This document shows positions 46,986-59,700 of a DNA stretch of 64,000 nucleotides, piece after piece. The notes below the pieces were generated by a model. It did no database searches. It saw only the letters and a program-made list of their open reading frames with translations, and was not told the origin of the DNA. The stretch comes from Girardinichthys multiradiatus. Its lineage: Eukaryota; Chordata; Actinopteri; Cyprinodontiformes; Goodeidae. The position numbers and the translations under genes were made by a program. Numbering within the stretch: position 1 is the stretch's first letter; each line of letters opens with the position of its first letter. Location: assembly GCF_021462225.1 (NCBI RefSeq), contig NC_061794.1, positions 21,131,284-21,195,283 of the forward strand, in the 5' to 3' direction.

Positions 46986-49480
46986 ACTAATTACCTAATG
47001 ACCCCTGATAGTGTTCTATTCCCGCTGTTTTTTTGGCACTCCTCAATTGATGTCCTTAAATTATGTGAGAAAAAGCCTTCCAGTTGGATTTGAATGAAGC
47101 ATAAAACATAAAATATTGGTTTTCAGGCTGCTGGTCTGAAGTGGAACACAAAACCACAGGTCTGTAATTCCAATTCCTTTCAAAGAAATCTCCTCCAGCA
47201 GCACTTTCCCCCTCCATAATGTACTCAGACTGGATCACTGTCAAGCACTACATGTTCGCTGTCATAATAATCACAGTTTCTTTATTTTATTCAACATTTT
47301 ACTCCTCCATGCGCAAACGTACAACCACGCGCACACACAGGATTTAAGACCACAACGTCTCCCGGCCCCTACAGTTACGTCAGTAAATAATGAGCAAACA
47401 AACAGCTCCTGCTTTGCAACAGCTTCCCAGGAGACAGTTGAAGTCTGTGAGCGAAGCCCGGCAAAGTGGAGACAAACCGAGAATTTCAGCTAATAAGAAG
47501 AGAAGTCAATAAAATAAACAAGAAACACCAGGGAATGAATTCAGATCAGTGTGTTTGAGTTTTAGCTCCTGTCAGAGTTTGGAAAATAGAAAGAAAAAAA
47601 ATAAATAAATAAAAAGCTGACTCACACAAGCAAACTGTAATGAGGCTATTTGAATCTTTAACTTTTTTTATTATTCATTTTTCCTTTTTTAGGATTTTCT
47701 TTTTTAAAGGAACCTGTTCATCAAAGAGCATTTTGTTCATATATAGGTATTTTTTACAGAGGAAAATACTGTACAACCTTTTTTTTTCCTTCTCAAAACA
47801 ATATCCGGAGGAATATCACTTACACACATTATTATTATTCCCTATATTATGATCATTTATTTCCAATGCCAAGGTCTGGAGATAACTCAGTGTGTCCACT
47901 CCTCAGTCGTACATATTCGCTTGATAAAAAAAAAACAAAGCCAGGTTCTGACAGATTTATAATTTAGCGCTACAATAAGCGAAGCAAATTACGAATTATT
48001 TAAAAATCACAGTTCATCTTAGTGTTTCATATTGGGAGGCGCTGTATTTTTTATTCTCTTTTCGGCGCAACACAGTTCCTTTTTTTTTTTACCTTTTTTT
48101 AAATTTCAAACCGTCCAATCACAGAAAAAGCAAAAAATAAAAACAAGTCTTTAAATAAACCACAGAACAACAGTTTGTTGTCACACTAACATCTATTTGT
48201 GCATAAAAGCAAAAAAAAAAAAAGTGAACTAAAACATCTTTAAAGCAAATTCCCTGTTAAATGATATATATCATTCTTTAATTTCTTTTCTTCCTTTTTC
48301 AGACGGTAAAAATGAACCTAAAAAGTGCAAGAACACCCTAAAATTTTTTCTCATTTGGAAGAACACATAAATAATAAATAAAAAGCATTACAACAGGAGC
48401 TCAACCACAGCCATAGTGAATGAAAAAAAAAAAAAAAAAAAAACAACGAAAAAATGCCTTCTGGACATTTTTTGTGGTCTGTACATTTTCAACATATAAC
48501 ACACTTCCCTGATGCTTCCTCTGTGAGTGCATCCAACCCCCAAAACTGAATATCACGACCCCCCCGCCCAACCCCCGTCCCGCCTCGCTTGCACTTCAGA
48601 TCTTAACAAAAAACACATTTTTGATGCAAAATGTTAACAAAAACAGCTTAAAATATACTCATGAGTTATTTGTCATCACCGTTTTCATCGTGGTCAGCTA
48701 ATATAAAAGTGCAATTATTCACGCACAAACTTGATTCCTCCCCAGGGCGGCAGGGTGAGGGGTTAAAAAGTACGCTTGCACTGGGTTTTTAGCGGGTTTC
48801 AAGGAGAGAAAACTGTCGAGGCTGAGAGAGACCAGACTGTTGGTCAATTCCATGTGAGAACAAAGTATACCAAGGAGGAGGGAACAAGTAGCCCCTTTCT
48901 CTCAGCATCTAATATAATAATTAATATTACTAATAACAATAATAATAATAATACAGAAATAAAGATCAAATGTTCGAAACACATCCTGCTCCTCTTAGTG
49001 ATTCACGTCCCTTTTTCTTTGCAGTTCATGTCACCAGAAATTTTCCTTTTTCCTCAAAACATTATCATTCACACACACGCGCACACACACACCTACATAT
49101 ATAGTTATATAGAGAGATTTGTTTTTGTTTTTCTAAAGTGTTTTTTTCCACACACAAAAAATGTGAAAGAAATAAAAATAAATTAAAGTCAAACATGCAC
49201 GCACACAAAAAAGACTGATGTGTAGTAAAATGCTTTACACGGCTGCCCGAACTCTGTGTATCTCTGTCTCTTTTTCTTTAATGCATAATTGAATTTATAA
49301 TGTTGGTCGTTTTGTAAACATCTCGATGAATCGTTTTGGTGGGCCCGTCGTTACCCTCACGCCGGCGCCGCTGCTATTGTTGTTTTTGAGCGTGATGAAT
49401 TAGGCCACTTTCTGTTTATTCGTGGTACACAGAATGTTTCTGCAGTTCCTACAGTCCCCTGTGGGTTTGATTGTTTGTTT
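46986..49480 (-). other. casz1: casz1 downstream region / probable long 3' UTR
   Basis: Lies directly downstream of the casz1 stop on the minus strand. Very rich in A/T homopolymers (for example 21 A at 48423-48443), with a (CA)-rich piece near 49070-49090. No further zinc-finger exon is visible. AATAAA occurs on the minus strand at 49415-49420 and again near 47281-47286, so transcript length is undecided. Confidence 0.4.
48423..48443. repeat. Poly(A) run, 21 bases
   Basis: Homopolymer tract. Confidence 0.9.
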
Positions 49481-50733
49481 TTATGGGTCAGCATCTTGCT
49501 TTTCTAACTGGGAAGTATCAGTGTGGTTTACGGAAGTATCAAAACTCATGCCGTTGTCCTTGTTGCCGTCGGCCTCCTGTGCTGAATCGTCGTTCGAGTC
49601 AGTGTTGAGATCGTCCTCTTCTTCTTCCTCCTCCTCCTCATCATCCTCCTCCTCCTCCTCAGCATGCGCCTCCTCTTCCGGAGACAGGTCGTCCTCAGCT
49701 TCTCCAGACGTTCCCGTGTCATCCAGCTGGGATTTGGGGGTGTGTGCCGGTCGCGCCGTATCAAGGTGCATCTTCTTGCTGAGGTCCAGCGAGTCACTGA
49801 GGCCCAGGCCGACGGCGTTCTTCAGGAAGAACAGGGAGCTGCTGGTGTTGGTGCTTAGGTTGAGGGAGCTGTCTAGGCTGATCGAGGATGGCGGGTATGA
49901 GTGGTTGTAGTCGGAGGCGAGGCCTCCTGGCTGGAAGATCATGGAGGGGATGCTGCTGTTGATGCTGTGGGACAAGCCGTGGAGGGTGCCGGTTGAGGAG
50001 GTGGAGATGCCCAAGGAGGAGGGGGCGACAGCTGCCATGCTTCCGACGAGGTGGTGCATCCCCTCCTGTTTGGGCGACACAGATGGCAGCTCTCCCCGTT
50101 CCTGCTTCTCGTGCTTCCTCTTGTGTGAGTCCATCTGAGACATGCCCACCACTGTGTGCTTGCACTCGGGAAAGGTGCAGTGAAAGTGCGAGCACTTGAG
50201 CTTATATTTGCAGTCGGGAACTTCACAGTCGGCGCTGGAGCTGAACTGGCAGAAGCCGGCGGCGCTGATCACATCTTGCTTGCCATGGTGTTTGCGATGT
50301 GCCGTCACCTTGGTACTGTCAGTGCAGCGGAAGCCGCAGCGCAGGCAGTGGAAGTGGGTGCTGTTGCCTGAGAACTGGCAGTCGGGAAAGTTGCAGCTGA
50401 GTGAGGACTTGAAACGCTTGAAGTCGTCCAGCACCAGGTTGTCCACACGGTCGTGGTGCTGTGCATGCTTGTACATGTGGGTGCGACCACAGAACTTGTA
50501 GCCGCAGTTCTCACGTGTGCAGTGGTAGTGGGTCACCTTTAGGGAAAACTGGCAGCTCGAGTCCTTGCAGTTCTCGTACAGGTCGTAGCGCCGGAAGCCC
50601 TCCAGCATCATCCCCTCATCAAGCATCTTCCGGGATGAAGGGGTCTTGCGTCGTTTGCCGAATGGAGACATGTCCTCAATGATCCAGAAGCGCTTCTTGG
50701 CACCAGTTGCCGTGGGAATGGAGATGGTGTTGC
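49481..50733 (-). CDS. casz1: casz1 terminal coding exon: three zinc fingers and acidic tail
   Basis: After CTCTCCAG it reads [20 protein letters not shown], then three CASZ1-type fingers: [20 protein letters not shown] ending [25 protein letters not shown] ending [22 protein letters not shown] ending HKRKH. A Ser-rich linker follows with [11 protein letters not shown] and [14 protein letters not shown], the second a PLDLS-like short motif. Then comes a Glu/Asp run (DNA 49616-49662, nearly pure TCC units on the + strand), and the exon ends [13 protein letters not shown]. Mammalian CASZ1 has a longer isoform with additional C-terminal fingers. No matching exons lie downstream here. Confidence 0.96.
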
Positions 50734-53700
50734 CTGGAGAGAAAGAAGGGAGTGCATTAAAGCGTGATCAGTTTGGCTTGCAAAGTAAAACCCACAAACT
50801 ACAAGCAAATTACTGCCTGGGTTAAAACTCTGATGCTGAACTCTCCCCAGCCAGAAGTGGCTCACAGCTGAGTAAGCACACAAAGCTTTTATTTATTTTT
50901 TTTTCATTCCTAATTCCCAGAATGATTAAAGGAGTGGGGAAAGGATGATAGATTGACTGTGGAACATGACACTTTTACAGAGTGTCTCCAGTCCCCAAAC
51001 AAAGAGGGAGCTGCGAGTCCTAACTAACCCTCTTATCTCTGTGTTGTTTTATGAGGGGCACCCACCTTTTGCAGCACCCTGGGGTCACTGCTAATGATGC
51101 GATCCCTGTTCTGCGCGACAGGAAGCAGTGGGCCTCGATAAAACTTGAGGCGTGATTAAAATAAGAAGCTGCTGATGCAGCCTTGTTAATGGAGACTAAA
51201 CAAGGCCCAGGCTTCGTGGAACAGGTGCCAAATTTACTGCTCTGTCTCTTGGTGCAAATGTAAAAGCACACACAAATGTGTCATTAGAGCAAGTATGCAT
51301 GTTTATCTTGTTGCTGCAATTCTGCTGCATTTTTTCCACATATAATGCTGGTGAAAAGTTAACATATACTCATTTATGGGCATTAATGCATTAATCATTC
51401 TGGGCCTTTAAGGATGTATTTGAACAATTATTTTAATCAGAGTGGAGTTATGATAGCACAAACACTACTATGTTTGGCAGAATTGGTTGAATAAACCGGC
51501 TGGTGTCCTGCCATGGATCAGGCATTGAAGGATAGTACACTAATATTTCAATGGCTTGAGGTCAGGGGCCTTCCCAGAAGATTTGTCTTTCAAAAACCAG
51601 TTTTTGGGTAATTGTTTTGCTAGAACACCCGATTCTATCCAAGTTTGAACAATGTGACCTAAACAGTTTAGGATGTTGAAGAAAAACCAAGGAACCAACA
51701 GGGTTCAACCCACCATGAACAGGAAACAGCTGGAATACCAGTGTTCCTCTCTTTAATGAAGCGCGTATTGTCTTACCATAAACTGAGGTGATGCAGAACA
51801 AGGAATTAGGCTCTGCTCCAAAATAAACACCTCTAAACTCATCTGAGATTTTCAGCATATGTCTTCTGGGAAAAGGCTTTTTGATCCGAGAAAACAAAGA
51901 TTGAGCTTTTAGGACACGGTGACAAAAACTTTCTTTGGAGCAGTAAAAATGAACCTAAGAACACCATACCTACTGTCAAGCATGGTGGTGGCAGGATCAT
52001 GCTATGGGACTGTTTTGCAACTAGACGTAATAGTGCATTGAACAAAGTGAGTGAAATAATAAAGGAACACATCAGAAATGTTCAACTTTACCTCAAGAAA
52101 GACAGTTGAATTTAGATACAGTTGGGTGTCCTAATAGCAAAAGGATCCTAAACAAACATTGACTGACTTTGGAATGGATAATGTAGGCTAACATTAAGCT
52201 TGAGTGACTCTGTCCTTTACCTTTTGAAAAAATATTTATGTTATTGTAAATTGCCAGGTTCTTTCCCAGAAACCAACCAATATATATTAACTCCTAATTA
52301 AAAAAAAGTAGTCAAATACTGAGACAGAAATATGCCAGGGGCTTGTTGATGGCTTCAAAACATGTGTAGGTTCTCTGCAACACATCCTTAAAGGCCCAAA
52401 ATTAATATGCCATTCATGCCGATGGTGAGTGAACGTGAACCTTTCACTGATGCTGTTAAAATAAATGCTTGATCACACAGTTAAACTCTACACAGGGCTC
52501 AGTAAATGAGAGTGACAGCTGCAGTGTTGGTTTGGATAAGTACCTGCAGCATCCTGCACTATAGGGACGTCATTTTTAACCGGAGACGGAGTGGCAATGA
52601 TGGGGCTGAAAGCTGGTGTGTTGGTTGGCATGACAACACTCCGAGTGGCTCCCAGAGAGGCGCTGAGCAGAGAGTATGACAGACAGGATGGAGAGAGGAG
52701 GTATGGGAGTGAGGGCAGAGGAGGTCGGAGGAGAGCGGGAGGGAGAGACGGGGCCTGGGACTGGAGGCCAGGCTGAGGAGTGGAAGGAGGAAGAGGTGGT
52801 GGAGGAGGAAGAGGCGGAGGAGGAGGGGAGGAAGGATGTGCATTTTGGGTGGCACTAGTGTCAGCAGGGGTGGTGGGAGCAGAAGAGGTGGCGGGGTAGC
52901 CTTGTCCTGGAGAGACAGGTTGACCAGAAGGGGGTGAAGGACAGGCGAGAAGGGAAAAACAAGTACACCAAAACAAGGGAAAATCACACACACACACACA
53001 CACACACATACACACACACACAGAGGGATTGGAGGTAAAAAAGGAGAAAGATAAAAGACAAGAGAATGATACAAAATGAGGCCCATTCAAAGACAAGTAA
53101 CCCAAACACCAGCCGAACAACAATAATGCGAGTCGTGGCTCATATCAAGAACATGTGTAGAAATGTGAAAATTACAGCCAGGCTTTAGATTTAGCAAAGA
53201 GAAGAGTAAAAAGAGGTACTTCACATATTTCAGCAAACCTACAAGTGCTAAAGCCGACAGGATGATCTCTGGCCAAAAAAAAATGTGATAAAGTACATTC
53301 AGATCAATAACCACTGATGTACAGAATGGATGTTTTATGACGATGACAAAGCAAAGTGTGGAACGTCTCGTCAACGAATCAGAACAAAAGAAAGCTGCGC
53401 TGTCATCAAACTCAGAAATAATTGTGACTTAAGTGTCTATAAATTGTAAGCCAAACTACTGAAATATGACACGTGTGATTGACAGATGCATTAAATGAGT
53501 GTGAAAGAGGCTGAATATCTGAGCCGACTTGTTTGATTTCAAGTTCCCTCACCTGCCGGAGAGCTGTCGTTGCCCAAAGGTGTGCTGGTGCAGCTCCGGT
53601 CCTGGTTGGAGGACTCGGACGAGAGGCCCAAGGGGCTGCCTAGTCCTCCCCCTCCTCCTCCCATGTACTCTAAGTAGTCATCTGTGTCATCCATGACGGC

Positions 53701-56700
53701 GGAGGAGAAGCCAGAGGTGATGCCAGGTTGGGACGCCACAGCCCCGGACAACAAACCGGTAGCATGTTGCATCTCGTCCGCCCTATGGCCGAGAGGCATC
53801 ACCTAAAGAAAAACAGCATAAAATGTTATTATAGGTGTACTGAAATATTTGAGACAGGCATTATGAGGCACAACGCAGGTGGTGAGAAAACCCCCGAATT
53901 TCTCAAGAAGAATTTTTGAAAGTATTTTTGAAAGAATGAGCCTCATACTCATGTCATACTCTTACAAGCAGCAGAACAAATAAAAAATGAACAAACAGAA
54001 CAAGAAAATCCACATGCTTAAATCTGTTCAAAGTACATCATGTGCTCTGATGGAGTGGTGTGACAACCCTGTACATTGCAGTGTGGAAATTTCAGTAAAA
54101 TATAGTCAAAAGGTTTGTCATTAACTGGTACGACGGGAAATGATAAAACAATCTAGTTTTCTCACAGAACACCACATCTTTCCCTGAATCTGACTCATGG
54201 AACAGGAAATGCAAGTCATGCACGCACAAACAGAAAACACTATGATGAAGATTCACTTTGCATTTCTTCTTCTTGGTAGTGTTTTTTACCTGGGATGGGA
54301 CTCTGTCGAAGTTCTTTCCTAACATCCTTCTCATATGTTTGCGTGCGTGGGAGGTCATCTGGTGCTTGAGCAGGAAGGAGAACTGGCAACCCTCTCGGAT
54401 GCAGTGGAAGTGGCTGTTGACCTGGTTGTATTTGCAACCTGCAGATGAGAAAATAGCTTTACTGTTAAAGGGTTCTGTTAAAATGTTGTAAGTAGGTACT
54501 AAGCTGCAGTGGATAACTCCCTTGACCCCTCAAGTTATTCTAGAGCCTGTTAGGGTTGCTTTTTACTCAGCCCTGGAGGATGTACCTAACAGGTAGTATG
54601 AGATGGATCAAGATCAAAGCAGATTTCTACTGTATCCAAACAAGTCCATCCTCAACCAAAAACAAAAATAATTTCTGGTCTGAGTAACTGTCTAACAGAA
54701 AATGAAAAAAGCAAAGAAAAGACAAAAAACTATATATAAGTTTTAAAATATTTTCGGTTTTAACACTACTTTACTTTTATATTTGAAAGTTACTTTGATG
54801 GGAAACGCTACTCATGTTCCGTTCTCGTGTTACATACAGGAAGAACAATGGTGGCACATCTCCTACGTCTATTTCCCGTATAAATAATCCTCGGCTTCTG
54901 TGTAACTAACTGCCCAATCAAAACCTGATGATGATTTAAAGGTTTATGAAATAGAGTGTGCACATTTGAAGTTTTTTTAGGATAGTAGAAGCCGATTTGG
55001 TCTTGGCCCATCTTGGATTAGCCGTTAGCATTAGCCAACCAGAACAGTATGACTGCTCATAACATGACCTTTTAACACAAACTCTCTTGTGGAATAATTA
55101 GTGTTCAACTTATTCTGAGACACCTAAAAGCAGCTTAAGCGCTAAAGCCTGTATAATTTCTATGACTTTTTTGTTACCGCTATTTATTTTGATTATGACA
55201 AGTTTATGTTGCACTCAGGAAGACCACTGGTGGCGCATCACTTCTTATTTATTTTTCCCATGTAAATAATCTTTGACTTCTGTGTAAGTAGCCTTTCAAC
55301 ACAAATATAACGATGGTTAAAAGGATCATAAAATACTGTTAGCACAAAATTCTATGTAGCTTTTGAGACTGGAGTAATCTTAAGACAGTAGAAGTCAACG
55401 TTGGTCATGGCTGCTTCTGAGCTAGCCATAAGCTTTAGCCTTTGGGGCCAAGAAATCTGGACTTTTTCCAAATAAGGATGGCAAGCGAGGTAACTTATTA
55501 ACTGGTAGTAAACTTTAAAAATTAGAACCATCCCTTTAAACTTGTGATGTGCTGATTAATTTGTCTTCGACTAACAGCGAGGCATCTGAAAGTAACTGAA
55601 GCACAAAAGGCCACATTACCAACATGAGGGCGTTCTAATTCGATTAAACACAAAGAGAAAATTTTTTTGTCTTTTTTTTCTTTTTTTAATTTCATGATAT
55701 GGTTCAGACAAAAGAGGGATTGGGTTTCAAAGTGTTTCAGAGTGTACATGTAGGAGGAATATTAGATCACCGGTGTCACACTGAGCAAGTCAAGGCTTCT
55801 GTGCACTAAACCTGTGGAGCTCTTTTATTACACTGACATGCTTTATTCAATTAGGAATTTACATAAATAAATTCTCATTTTCTGTGGGCCAATAATGCAC
55901 ACACATCCCTCCAAACCAAAGTAAATATACGATTATTACCATATTAAATTCATTTCTCAAAGTATCTCCGTTGTCGTTTCTCCTTTTGTTCTGAATTGTT
56001 TCGGCTGTCTGCTTCACAGACTTCTGCTCTTTTCTCTTGTTTTAAAACTGGTCTAGCTCTAATTTCTTTATGATTTCAAATTAAATGATTGTTCCATTTT
56101 TGTTCCTGTTAATCAAATACCATTATATAAAAGCAGGCAGAAATAATTGAAAGAGAAACATGCTGGGCAGGTGCTAGCATGTCAGTAACCATGGCACCGG
56201 GTTTAAGAGAAAAACATGCCTGTGTCATCAAATAGCTCCTGCACACACGCACCGGTTTCAGACACGCAAAGTTGAGCAAATAACAGTAACCCCTGTGACA
56301 CAGAGGCCCTTTTGTGAGACAGAAACCAGTTAACATCATCAGCGGTGTTCAGTTTAATGTTGCTGCCATGGATACTGGCAGTCCATCAATTCTTTATGAC
56401 TGGAGCGTCGGCGATGGTAATCCTTTCTGCCTTTTTTTCTCTCCCCCCACCCGCCTGAACAATACAGTTGGCAGATCAGACTGGGGACAAAAAACAGCTG
56501 TTTAGAGCCCGATTTTGTTTGCTTTGTTTCTGAAAAGCTTGTGTAACCGCCTGACAAAAAGAAAAAAAAAAAAGAAGAACGGATCACTTTTAATTCATTT
56601 TCTGTGCGATGGCAGCAGCGGCTGTGAGGCAACACAAACAGGCTCAACCAGACAAGCCAGATAATTAACAAACACAAACCTAATTGCTCATTTCTGACGG

Positions 56701-59700
56701 TGGCAGAAGAAAAGAGGAAAACAACCTGGATGTGATTGCCCTCTTTGACATTATTGCTCATATAGTAGCGCAGGCAAGACTTCCTCTGGGACTCGAGGTT
56801 GGCATTGTGAATATGCAAAAACGTGGCGACAAAATCTCCGAGGCAGGCCCTTGTTTCGTGCCCTTTTAAACCGCTTTCACAAAGCACGACACTGTGTTTG
56901 CCAACATCGGGCTCTCTCCCTTTGTAAACACAGAATATCCTCTTGCAACAGCCAGTAGAAATCAATGTACATCTCTCTCAGTGTAACTCCTTTTAATCCT
57001 CAAATCAAAAGCTCCTCAAAAGTTTCTGTACATATGGAGGATAAGAGGGTTGTTCGCTCTTACCCAGTCTCCCACATTCCTCCCTTTTGGTGAAGTATTT
57101 GAAGCCATTGGCGGCGCGGCGCTCTGCCTTCTCGTGCTTCTTGACATGCCACGGCAGCTTGGTGGTGATGTTGGTGACGAAGAAGCAGCCTGGCCTTAGA
57201 CAGTGATAGTGGCCCCTCATCCTGAACTCGCAGTGCTGCAGCCGAGACAGATAAAAAATGAAGGATTTCTACACATTTCTCATGTAAAATGTCAATACTT
57301 TCCAGACTCAAACTTAAAGAGATCTCTGTCCTTTATAGCCATTTCAAAACACACAAACGTTTACAAGAGAAACTGCAAAAAGCAGACTGGATGGGTGAAT
57401 GGATGGATGGAAGGAAGGAAGGAAGGAAGGAAGGAAGGAAGGAGGTGCAGAGCAAAGGACATAAGGAAGAAGGCATGAGAAAAGTAAGAAACCAGGAAGA
57501 GTACAAGGATAGTAGAAAAGAAGGGCACAATGAAGGACAGAAGGGCATTAGGAAAGAAAGAGAAGGAAGGACACTAGGAGGGAAGGAAAGAAGGGCATTG
57601 AGAAAAATGCAAGTAATGACACAACATTTGAACAAATGTATTGGTTTTAAAAACTAAAATACAAATATTTTCTCTTATTTTCTGATTTTCATTTGCCCTA
57701 CTTATCCAGACTTGGAAAATACTGAAATCAAATTTCAAGCTTTCTCATACTTAACCAAGAACTTAACTGATTGGGTTCTATCAATCAACTGTGCAGCACC
57801 TTCTATTTTCTGGCTATTTTGAAGTACAATCATTTAGCGATTTTAGGCTTGTTAAAAGCTTCCCCCGTTTGCGTCTGCACCACCATCTGTTTCTCAGGCC
57901 CACATCCCAGAGGACCGGGCCAAATAAGATCTGCTCAGTTGAGGAGACGGGAGGCTAAAAGGAGGCGGATGGGGAGCAGAAGGAGGAGGAGGAAGGGGAG
58001 GGGGGATGGACTTTTTGTGAGATGGGTGATTTTCAACACATTAATGAATTCATTTAAACGGTTTTCGAAATACTGGCTCATGAGAGCAGGCAGTGGGGAT
58101 GCCATTTAGGTTTGATTTGCCAAGCATTCCCCTGATTTTTGCCCTATTCCAGACAGCCTTGTTTATTGTGCAAGTGACAATGATTTATTGGGTAATATCA
58201 GCTAAATTGGCCTTTTCTGAGAGGAGAATGCGGCAGTCAAAATGACATCATTGACATATAAACAGACATTACTGGGGTGAGTCGACTGTCTTTCTCAGCA
58301 GAGATGGAAGACAGGGAGCAGTGGTTGTGAAAGCCTTGAGTCAAATAACCTCAAATACTAGTCTAATAGATAGCATACTTCATGCTTTGAAACCTCCAGG
58401 GGATGACAGTCGGCGATCGCACTCCTAGCTTCCAGCTGCACTCACCTGGTTGGGACAGAGACACTGCAGGGAGTAGTAGGAGAATTGGTCGCGAACGTTG
58501 ACCAGGTTGTTGTTCGGGTTGATGTGGTCCAAACAGTGGGACTCTGCTTTTCCAGAGGTCTTGCACACATACTTGCAGTTCCCAAACAAGCAGTGGAAGT
58601 GGAACTTGTTTGAGTATTTGCAGTCAGTAGCCAAACAGGGATCACTGCATAAATAAAAGGGAATTATAGTTAAAACGGCTGCTGGCTTGAAATCTAATTA
58701 AATGCAAATTCAAAGAATGCATTGCAAAATTTTTCACACCCCTTAAGGTTTTTTCACATTTTGTCACGTTAAAAACATAAATTTTTAGTAATAATAATAA
58801 TAGTGGTCCAGTGAAGATATTCTAATCCTGAGCCTTCAGATCTCTGCAGACTCTCCAGAGATACCATGGGGCTTTTTGGCTGCTTCTCTGATTAACTCTC
58901 TCCTTGTCCAGCCTGTCAGTTTGTGTGGATGGTCAAGTCTAAGTAGATTTGAAATTGTGCTATCCTGAAAAAATGTCACGTTACAAAGTTCAAGTCATAT
59001 CAATACTTTTGCAAGGTACTGTACAAATACTTCACATACTTTTCCTGAAACTGCAGAAAACCGGGTTTGACTTGCGGCTTGGCATTCTCCAGGGAGGTGG
59101 TGGCCAGAGGAGAGTTTGCAGGCAGGTTGGGCATCGAGGCCGGCATCTGAGGGATGCTTCCGGTCAGCTGTTTCCAGGCCAGCAGGGAGGGAGGAGGAGA
59201 GCTGTAGCCACCGGAGGATATGAGGTTTGCCGCGTCCATGGAGGTATTGCTGGCTACAGATACAGGGGCGACAGGTTGCGGTGGAGCCGACTCACTGGGC
59301 TCTTTACTGTCGCTGAACGGAGACTCTGGCTTCACTTTCAAGGTGGCTCGAAGGTGGAAGCTGAAAGACAAGATGGAAGCAGTCCCGACTTCTCATACTG
59401 ATCAACAAAGCAAAGCATCATATTTTTCAAACAAGGTCTGTGACACTCACTTAGCATGCTTTATGGCCCCGTCCACAGTGCTGAAGAGTGCGCCACAGTC
59501 CTCTACCAGGCAGTGAAAGTGCACCTTATGGAGAAAGTCACACTGAGCCTCACAGAAGTCATCGGTGTCGAACCTTTGCATTGGCAGATCAAAAAAAAAA
59601 CATAGTGACACGTAAATTTATTTATAATGAGAAAACACCTTTTTTAAATCAACCTGGCCCATTGTAAAACAGTACAAAAAAATCACACCCCCTTGTTTGA

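Noticed and set aside
49422..49910. Open frame with a poly-Ser run on the + strand
   Set aside because: Shadow of the casz1 acidic tail (complement of Glu/Asp codons).
57289..57657. Open frames on both strands through the GGAA-rich tract
   Set aside because: Low-complexity tandem repeat in a casz1 intron keeps all frames open.
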